In this document: positions 1 through 4,985 of the stretch, one piece after another
How positions within the stretch are numbered: position 1 is the stretch's first letter
How the letters are laid out: each line of letters opens with the position of its first letter
Assembly: GCA_030642325.1 (NCBI GenBank)
Contig: DAOWNY010000094.1
Location: 1 to 7,205, forward strand
From: Deltaproteobacteria bacterium
GTDB lineage: Bacteria; Desulfobacterota; DAOWNY01
Direction of reading: 5' to 3'
Length of the DNA stretch: 7,205 nt
The notes under the pieces: model-generated
Seen by the model: only the letters and a program-made list of their open reading frames with translations
Databases searched by the model: none
Told to the model about the DNA's origin: nothing
Program-made: the position numbers and the translations under genes

Positions 1-1910
1 CGGTTTTTCAGGATATCCGCAGACAATCCCTCTCCCGATGGCAAACCGGCATTAAGAGCGGAAAGCCGTGTATTTTAATCGGCACAGCTACCTGCGGGCG
101 TGCGGCAGGCGCATTGGAGACGGAGAAGGCCTTTCAGGAAGAACTGGCCAGGCAAAATATCGACGCCGTGATCCATAGGGTAGGATGCATGGGCCATTGT
201 TATGCTGAACCGATGGTCATCATCAAAAAGGCGGGTTGGCCGTCCATCTGTTACGGTAGTGTGGGGGGCGGTGTTGCTACTGCCTTGGTAAAGTCCTTTC
301 TTATGGGAGACGATCCTTGCTTTGAATTTATGTTGGGTGCTCTGGAGGAAAACGATTTAGTCCCGACTGTTTTTGAATTACCTCGATTTAAAGGGGAGAA
401 GAGGGTTCTGCTTGAACGGGCCGGCAGGATTAATCCCGAAGATATCGACGACTATATTGCTCTTGACGGGTATTGTGGGCTCGCTAAGGCCCTGGGGATG
501 CAACCGGAGGAGATTGTCGATCAGGTTAAGCGGTCGGGTCTCAGGGGAAGGGGGGGGGCAGGTTTTCCCACAGGAAGAAAGTGGGAACTGGGACGCAATG
601 CTTCAGGCAGCCCCAAATACGTAGTCTGCAACGCCGACGAAGGCGACCCCGGTGCATTTATGGATCGGACTCTTTTGGAGAGTGATCCCCATGCTACCAT
701 AGAGGGGATGATCATTGCAGGATTTGCCGTCGGTTCTTCCACCGGATATATTTATGTCCGGGCGGAATATCCTCTTGCGGTGGAACGATTAAAGGTTGCC
801 GTCAAACAGGCGCATGAGAAGGGATTTTTAGGAAAAAATATACTGGGAAGCGGGTTTGATTTTGTTATTGAGATCACACGGGGAGCCGGAGCCTTTGTTT
901 GCGGAGAGTCCAGTGCACTTATGTATTCGATTGAGGGTAAACGGGGGATGCCCAGGGTGAGACCGCCCCATTCGATTGAAGCAGGGCTTTGGGGATGCCC
1001 GACAGTACTGAATAATGTTAAGACTTTTGCTGCGGTTCCCTGGATCATCAACCGGGGGCCGGATTGGTATGGCGGCATCGGCACGGAAAAGAGCAAGGGC
1101 ACGGCGGTTTTTGCTTTGGCGGGAAAGACTGTTAATATGGGCCTGGTGGAAGTGCCCATGGGGACAACACTGAGAGAGCTTATTTATGATATGGGGGGAG
1201 GTGTTCCCCAGAAAAAGCAATTTAAGGCGGTACAGATCGGAGGTCCTTCAGGCGGCTGTTTGCCTAAAAAGTTACTGGACATCCCCATTGATTTTGATTC
1301 CCTTGGCGAGGCGGGGGCAATGATGGGATCGGGGGGTATGATAGTCCTGGATGAAGACAATTGTATGGTGGAGACCGCCCGTTTTTTTCTCGATTTTATC
1401 CAGCGGGAATCCTGCGGCAAGTGTACCCTGTGCCGCTTGGGAACCAAGCAGATGCTCGATGTTTTAGAGGGATTTACACGGGGGAGCGGAACCAGGGAAG
1501 ATATAGATTTTTTGGTGGAGCTGGGGGAGGATATTAAGGCCGGTTCACTCTGCAATTTGGGAAAAACCGCCCCCAACCCGGTTTTAACAACTATCAAGTA
1601 TTTTCGCACTGAGTATGAAGCACATATCCTGGAAAAACGCTGTCCGTCGCTAATGTGCAAGGACCTTACCACCTATTATATTGTTCCGGAAAAATGTGAA
1701 CGCGCCTGTGATGCTTGTGTGGGAAGCTGCCCGGTGGAAGCGATATTTAGTGGAAAGAATCGAATCAAGATTGTCGATCAGGAGAAATGCGTTAAGTGCA
1801 ATAGTTGTCTGGATGCCTGCCCGCCCAACTACAATGCGGTGATTAAAATTTCACCTCTCAGTGAAGTGCCGGAGTCGGAGCCGCCGCCAAATAAAAAAGC
1901 AGGAACATAA
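1..1910 (+). CDS. nuoF: NuoF/HydB-like NAD(P)H-binding flavoprotein subunit, 5' end outside window
   Basis: Cytosolic diaphorase subunit of the NuoF/HoxF/HydB family: binds NAD(H) or NADP(H) and FMN and passes electrons to Fe-S clusters. The frame is open from base 3, and the residues before the TTG at 114 (including ILIGTATCGRAAGA) belong to the thioredoxin-like ferredoxin domain, so the TTG is not the start and the gene begins left of the window. Residues counted from that TTG: Trx-like domain continues to about 75 (C25, C29); GLRGRGGAGFPTGRKW 142-157 and NADEGDPGAFMDR 173-185 (FMN/NAD site); GAGAFVCGESSALM 257-270; SLBB region about 330-400; cluster ligands C434, C437, C440 and C480; a C-terminal two-cluster ferredoxin, C528/C532/C535/C539 and C559/C562/C565/C569. 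Oddities: the first Cys of the Trx-like motif is Ile, and the first ferredoxin motif is CX3CX2CX3C. The C-terminal ferredoxin and absence of membrane subunits argue against complex I. The partner enzyme is unknown and probably lies upstream. Confidence 0.93.
   Translation, partial: VFQDIRRQSLSRWQTGIKSGKPCILIGTATCGRAAGALETEKAFQEELARQNIDAVIHRVGCMGHCYAEPMVIIKKAGWPSICYGSVGGGVATALVKSFLMGDDPCFEFMLGALEENDLVPTVFELPRFKGEKRVLLERAGRINPEDIDDYIALDGYCGLAKALGMQPEEIVDQVKRSGLRGRGGAGFPTGRKWELGRNASGSPKYVVCNADEGDPGAFMDRTLLESDPHATIEGMIIAGFAVGSSTGYIYVRAEYPLAVERLKVAVKQAHEKGFLGKNILGSGFDFVIEITRGAGAFVCGESSALMYSIEGKRGMPRVRPPHSIEAGLWGCPTVLNNVKTFAAVPWIINRGPDWYGGIGTEKSKGTAVFALAGKTVNMGLVEVPMGTTLRELIYDMGGGVPQKKQFKAVQIGGPSGGCLPKKLLDIPIDFDSLGEAGAMMGSGGMIVLDEDNCMVETARFFLDFIQRESCGKCTLCRLGTKQMLDVLEGFTRGSGTREDIDFLVELGEDIKAGSLCNLGKTAPNPVLTTIKYFRTEYEAHILEKRCPSLMCKDLTTYYIVPEKCERACDACVGSCPVEAIFSGKNRIKIVDQEKCVKCNSCLDACPPNYNAVIKISPLSEVPESEPPPNKKAGT
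1899..1904 (+). promoter_or_regulatory. Ribosome binding site supporting the TTG start at 1912
   Basis: GCAGGA lies 7 nt before the TTG at 1912, inside the last codons of the preceding nuoF. It favours this TTG over the more upstream in-frame GTG at 1861, which would add 17 Arg/Lys-rich residues absent from the family and overlap nuoF by 50 nt. The in-frame GTG at 1921 is a less likely alternative. Confidence 0.55.
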
Positions 1911-1911
1911 G

Positions 1912-2595
1912 TTGGAAAAAGTGGAAGAAATTACTATTAAGATTGACGGCATATCCGTTAGCGCAAAGAAGGGGGAAAAAATTTTATGGGCGGCCCTTGA
2001 TGCGGGGATTAATATTCCCAACCTTTGTGCCGTCAGGGAAGCAAAAATACCATTTGGTTCCTGCCGGCTTTGTTTCGTGGAGATTGAAGGGAGAACCGGA
2101 CCGGTCACCGCCTGCACCGAACCGGTTAAAGAGGGGATGGTTGTTCGAACCGACTCTGATCGTATAAGCCGACTGAGGCGTACCGCCTTTGAACTTATTA
2201 TGGCTTATCATCAGATGGAGTGCCGAAATTGTATCAATAGAGGAAAATGTGAACTGTTGAAGATAGCCCGGGACCTGGGAATTAAGTTAAAATCCTTACG
2301 GTTTCGGAAAAGGCAAAAAGTACTTCCCCTCGATGAAACCAACCCGTTTTTTATTTATGATCCCAATAAATGCATCCTCTGTGGAAAATGTGTCTGGGTA
2401 TGTCATGAGAAGGGAGAAGGAAAAATTGATTTTGCATTTCGGGGCATTGATACTATCATAACCTATAAGGGTGATGTTTTATCTGAACAAAAATGTGCCT
2501 TGTCCGGAGAATGTATTAAGATATGCCCGGCCGGTGCCATGATCCCCCGAAATTTTTCATTAATCAAAAAAGTTGACACAAAAAATGAAATGTGA
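1912..2595 (+). CDS. HoxU/NuoG-N-terminal-like iron-sulfur electron-transfer subunit
   Basis: A 227-residue protein matching only the N-terminal electron-wire part of NuoG, HydA or NAD-linked formate dehydrogenase, about the size of HoxU. Domains with the TTG start: plant-type [2Fe-2S] ferredoxin, C39, C51, C54, C68; His/Cys cluster motif H100, C104, C107, C113; a two-cluster ferredoxin, first motif C154/C157/C160/C164, second C195, S198, C201, C205. In the last motif the expected second Cys is Ser (codon TCC at 2503-2505), leaving three Cys ligands. No molybdopterin or H-cluster domain follows; the protein ends at 227. It begins 1 nt after nuoF, so the two are almost certainly co-translated and form a diaphorase pair like HoxF-HoxU, carrying electrons between NAD(P)H/FMN and a separate catalytic subunit. 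That partner is not visible. Confidence 0.88.
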   Translation: MEKVEEITIKIDGISVSAKKGEKILWAALDAGINIPNLCAVREAKIPFGSCRLCFVEIEGRTGPVTACTEPVKEGMVVRTDSDRISRLRRTAFELIMAYHQMECRNCINRGKCELLKIARDLGIKLKSLRFRKRQKVLPLDETNPFFIYDPNKCILCGKCVWVCHEKGEGKIDFAFRGIDTIITYKGDVLSEQKCALSGECIKICPAGAMIPRNFSLIKKVDTKNEM

Positions 2596-2601
2596 TAAAG
2601 C

Positions 2602-2625
2602 TGAATGATCCTTCATTCATTTTGT
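2602..2625 (+). terminator. Possible rho-independent terminator after the first diaphorase pair
   Basis: A perfect 7-bp inverted repeat (TGAATGA / TCATTCA, 2602-2608 and 2613-2619) with a 4-nt loop, followed by TTTTG and more A+T. It lies 6 nt past the stop of the HoxU-like gene. The stem is short and A+T-rich, so termination may be partial. Confidence 0.4.
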
Positions 2626-2659
2626 ATTAAAATAAAATAAGATAAGTAAATTAATGTAT

Positions 2660-2687
2660 TTGTTGAGCTGAATGTTTTTAATAATAT
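2660..2687 (+). promoter_or_regulatory. Weak candidate sigma-70/SigA-type promoter
   Basis: In the A+T-rich gap (2596-2725), TTGTTG at 2660-2665 and TAATAT at 2682-2687 are 16 bp apart. Each only partly matches the TTGACA/TATAAT consensus. An alternative is TTGAGC (2663-2668) with TATCAA (2685-2690), also 16 bp apart. The location fits a promoter for the 76-residue gene and acsD, but A+T-rich DNA gives such matches by chance. Confidence 0.25.
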
Positions 2688-2714
2688 CAAAAATAACTTA
2701 ACAGAAGATGGGCA

Positions 2715-2720
2715 GGGAGG
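2715..2720 (+). promoter_or_regulatory. Ribosome binding site deciding the start of the small gene
   Basis: GGGAGG sits 5 nt before the ATG at 2726. An upstream in-frame ATG at 2708 would place this site inside the coding sequence and has no comparable site of its own, so 2726 is preferred. Confidence 0.65.
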
Positions 2721-2725
2721 AAAAA

Positions 2726-2956
2726 ATGGGATATAAGATGTTGGAAAAAGAAGCCCCGGGTAGGGGGAAGGTTACAATACTAGCTGAAACTTATGAGAAG
2801 GGTAAACCCAAAGATGTTTCTTTGGGTTACTGGCGAAATAAGATGGAGACCCGGCAAGAAAGATTGAACTATATCAAGACGGGAGAGCGATACTGGTACG
2901 CCGAAGAAGGGTTCGGCAGTGAGAAGAGAAGAAATCCCGCGTCATACACTATATAA
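2726..2956 (+). CDS. Small basic protein of unknown function upstream of acsD
   Basis: I do not recognise this 76-residue protein. It contains no Cys and so no Fe-S or Cys-zinc site, has no hydrophobic stretch long enough for a signal peptide or membrane segment, is rich in Lys/Arg (16, against 11 Asp/Glu) and has many aromatics (seven Tyr, two Trp). The most distinctive stretch is the Trp/Tyr-rich part at residues 35-63, with LGYWRNKMETR and ERYWYAEEGF. A good GGGAGG site precedes ATG 2726, and the stop is 22 nt before acsD, so it is probably the first gene of the acsD unit. The context suggests, without proving, a role linked to the corrinoid protein or its redox partner. It could also be a relic of a longer gene. 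Confidence 0.6.
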   Translation: MGYKMLEKEAPGRGKVTILAETYEKGKPKDVSLGYWRNKMETRQERLNYIKTGERYWYAEEGFGSEKRRNPASYTI

Positions 2957-2978
2957 TATAAACAGGAGGTAAATAATA

Positions 2979-3917
2979 ATGGCTTTTGAGATTCCCACTA
3001 TACCCTACAGCGGTCAGGTGAAGGAGATATGCTTGGGGGCCGGCGAAAAGGCGGTTACGGTAGGAGGGGATACAGCTTATCCCTTTTATCGCTTTGAGGG
3101 GGATTTTCCCAATGCACCCAAGATTGCCATGGAGGTGTATGACTTTGAACCGGAGGATTGGCCGGAAGAAGCGATTAAACCATTTAAGGAAGTAGCTTCC
3201 GATCCGGTAGCCTGGGCAAAAAAATGCATTGATGAATACGGGGCGGAAATAATAGCCCTTCAGCTAAAGAGCACCGATCCCAATGGGCTTAACCGTAGTG
3301 CCGAAGATGCGGTGGAAGTGGTTAAAAAGGTGGCGGACGCCATTGATGTTCCCCTCATTGTCTGGGGTTGTGCAAATCCAGAAAAAGACGAGGAAGTTCT
3401 TAAGCTGGTGGCAGAGGCCTGTGAGGGAAAAAGCTTGACTATTGGACCGGTGGCGGAAGGAAATTATAAAAAAGTCGGTGCCCAGGCCATCGCTTACAAA
3501 CAAACCGTGATTTCTTCTACTTCCATTGATATAAATTTGGCGAAGCAGCTGAATGTTTTGATGGAAAACCTGGGTGTTTCCCCGGAAAAAACCATTATTG
3601 ATCCCACCACCGGGGCGTTGGGTTACGGAATAGAATATACATATTCAGTGATGGAGAGGATCCGAATGGCAGCCCTAACCCAGCAGGATGAGAAGCTTCA
3701 GCTCCCCATGATTTGTAATATAGGCCCGGAGGTTTGGAAGATTAAGGAAGCAAGTATAGAAGATGAGACCATGGGCGATACGGCCAAGCGGGGCATTTTG
3801 ATCGAGGCGGTGACGGCCACGATGTTGATGGCAGCGGGCGGCAATATATTAATTATGCGGCATCCGGAGTCGGTTAATCTGGTTCGGGAGTTGATTGGTG
3901 ACTTGATGAAACAATAG
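2979..3917 (+). CDS. acsD: Corrinoid iron-sulfur protein small subunit (acetyl-CoA decarbonylase/synthase delta subunit)
   Basis: Small subunit of the corrinoid iron-sulfur protein of the Wood-Ljungdahl pathway. With AcsC it receives the methyl group of methyl-tetrahydrofolate (via AcsE) on cobalamin and hands it to acetyl-CoA synthase. The protein has 312 residues, the normal family length, and a TIM-barrel-type sequence. Family stretches include TVGGDTAYPFYRFEG (27-41), EYGAEIIALQLKSTDPNG (86-103), DINLAKQLNVL (184-194), IDPTTGALGYGIEYTYSVMER (two parts of one block, about 207-227) and ILIMRHPESV (290-299). These agree with Moorella AcsD as I recall it, for example the GLGYGIEYSFSIMERIR and LLMRHPEAV segments. 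AGGAGGT at 2964-2970, 8 nt before ATG 2979, fixes the start. The gene ends 12 nt before the ferredoxin gene, implying one transcript. Unusually, acsC, acsE, acsB and the CO dehydrogenase gene are not adjacent. It could be the sole AcsD placed apart or an extra paralogue with a different partner. Confidence 0.93.
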   Translation: MAFEIPTIPYSGQVKEICLGAGEKAVTVGGDTAYPFYRFEGDFPNAPKIAMEVYDFEPEDWPEEAIKPFKEVASDPVAWAKKCIDEYGAEIIALQLKSTDPNGLNRSAEDAVEVVKKVADAIDVPLIVWGCANPEKDEEVLKLVAEACEGKSLTIGPVAEGNYKKVGAQAIAYKQTVISSTSIDINLAKQLNVLMENLGVSPEKTIIDPTTGALGYGIEYTYSVMERIRMAALTQQDEKLQLPMICNIGPEVWKIKEASIEDETMGDTAKRGILIEAVTATMLMAAGGNILIMRHPESVNLVRELIGDLMKQ

Positions 3918-3929
3918 GGGAGATTTATA

Positions 3930-4439
3930 ATGAAGGGAATGATCTTCATTGATGTGGAAAAGTGTGTCAGCTGCAAAAGATGTAAAATTTTCTGTGCTGC
4001 GGCCCACACAAAATCGAAAAATATTTTGAAATTGATTGATGATCCCACGGTAGAACCAAGAATTAAAATCGAAAAATATACAGGATTTGCCGTTCCCCTC
4101 CAATGCCATCACTGCGAGGGTGCACCCTGTGTGGTTGCGTGTCCCACCGGAGCTATCAAAAGAGAGAGCATGGATGCCCCGGTTGTTGTGGACAACAATT
4201 TGTGCGTAGGTTGCCAAACCTGTGTCATTGCTTGTCCTTACGGGGTTCCGCGGCTTGACCGATATCAGGGAAAAAAGATAATTAAATGTGACCTTTGTAT
4301 AGATGGACTAGAGCATGGGAAACAGCCGGCATGTGTATATGCCTGCCACACAGGGGCATTGACTTTTAAGACCTTTGATGAGATCTTACAGGGCGTTCAG
4401 AAGAGGACGACTGCCAGGTTGCGTTTGGTTGAGAATTAA
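3930..4439 (+). CDS. Four-cluster ferredoxin-like electron carrier (CooF/HycB type)
   Basis: A 169-residue soluble electron-transfer protein with 16 Cys in four [4Fe-4S] motifs: C12/C15/C18/C22 (CX2CX2CX3C); C59/C62/C67/C71 (CX2CX4CX3CP); C92/C95/C98/C102 (CX2CX2CX3CP); C120/C123/C135/C139 (CX2CX11CX3C). This is the pattern of CooF, HycB, HydN and DmsB-type proteins, which wire CO dehydrogenase, formate dehydrogenase or hydrogenase to partners. No Tat or Sec signal is present, so it is cytosolic. The A+G-rich sequence at 3917-3923 precedes ATG 3930; a second ATG three codons later is possible. It follows acsD by 12 nt, pointing to a link with the CO dehydrogenase/acetyl-CoA branch. CooF is the best guess, but the sequence alone does not separate it from other members of the family. 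Confidence 0.85.
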   Translation: MKGMIFIDVEKCVSCKRCKIFCAAAHTKSKNILKLIDDPTVEPRIKIEKYTGFAVPLQCHHCEGAPCVVACPTGAIKRESMDAPVVVDNNLCVGCQTCVIACPYGVPRLDRYQGKKIIKCDLCIDGLEHGKQPACVYACHTGALTFKTFDEILQGVQKRTTARLRLVEN

Positions 4440-4452
4440 TTAAAGGTCTAAA

Positions 4453-4480
4453 AAACACCACTTGCACCTTTATGGTGTTT
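4453..4480 (+). other. Inverted repeat in the gap before nuoE
   Basis: AAACACCA (4453-4460) and TGGTGTTT (4473-4480) form a perfect 8-bp stem with a 12-nt loop. The 66-nt gap also holds the nuoE ribosome binding site (AGGAGG, 4491-4496). On the + strand only ATAAAAAATT follows, with no long T run, so it is a poor terminator in that direction. It may modulate read-through or mark an mRNA processing or stability point between the acsD-ferredoxin part and nuoEFG. Confidence 0.4.
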
Positions 4481-4505
4481 ATAAAAAATTAGGAGGTTTA
4501 AGAAG

Positions 4506-4976
4506 ATGCTTGAAAAAGTTGATCGGATTTTAACCAGTCACGGAAACGATAAGGCTTCATTGATTGGGATCTTGCAAGATATTCAGGCAGAGTATAATTA
4601 TTTACCCCCCAAACCCTTGGAGAGGGTGGCCGAGAAGGTAGACGCGCCGTTGAGCCAGGTATTGGGAATAGCCACTTTTTTCCAGTCCTTCAGCCTGAAA
4701 CCGCGGGGTGAACATATAATTACGGTATGCACCGGGACTGCCTGTCACGTAAAAGGGGCCCCCAGGGTACTGGGCGCCATTGAAAGGGAGCTGGGGATTA
4801 AACCTGGAGACGATGATACCACTGAGGGCCTCGGCTTTACCGTGGAAGCGGTGAACTGCCTTGGATCTTGTGCCTTAGCGCCCTTGGTGGTTGTTGACGG
4901 CAAGTATCAGGGGCACGTGACCGGAAAGAAGATGCAGTCCCTTATTAATAAGACTCAAAAGTCCAAAAAGAAGTGA
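4506..4976 (+). CDS. nuoE: NuoE/HydC/HndA-type [2Fe-2S] thioredoxin-like subunit
   Basis: The 24-kDa-type subunit that pairs with NuoF in NAD(P)H dehydrogenases and bifurcating hydrogenases. It has 156 residues, typical for the family: a helical N-terminal part (LIGILQDIQAEYNYLP, 19-34, then VLGIATFFQSFSL, 52-64) and a thioredoxin-like ferredoxin domain whose [2Fe-2S] ligands C75, C80, C118 and C122 show the canonical CX4C...CX3C pattern (VCTGTACHVKGA, NCLGSCALAPL). The C-terminal tail is Lys-rich. AGGAGG at 4491-4496, 9 nt before ATG 4506, is the strong start signal of this gene set. nuoF follows after 9 nt, so the two are co-transcribed and their products should form the FMN/[2Fe-2S] entry module. 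Confidence 0.95.
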   Translation: MLEKVDRILTSHGNDKASLIGILQDIQAEYNYLPPKPLERVAEKVDAPLSQVLGIATFFQSFSLKPRGEHIITVCTGTACHVKGAPRVLGAIERELGIKPGDDDTTEGLGFTVEAVNCLGSCALAPLVVVDGKYQGHVTGKKMQSLINKTQKSKKK

Positions 4977-4985
4977 GGAAAAGCG

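Noticed and set aside
114..116. TTG at 114 as the start of the first nuoF
   Set aside because: The frame is open back to base 3 and encodes family-typical residues with a conserved Cys (93-95), so the true start is left of the window.
1184..1672. Open frame on the - strand opposite the first nuoF
   Set aside because: Antisense to strongly conserved NuoF residues, with no recognisable protein features.
1861..1863. GTG at 1861 as the start of the HoxU-like gene
   Set aside because: It would add a 17-residue Arg/Lys-rich piece not seen at the start of this domain and overlap nuoF by 50 nt. TTG 1912 has a well-placed AGGA and starts just before the ferredoxin domain.
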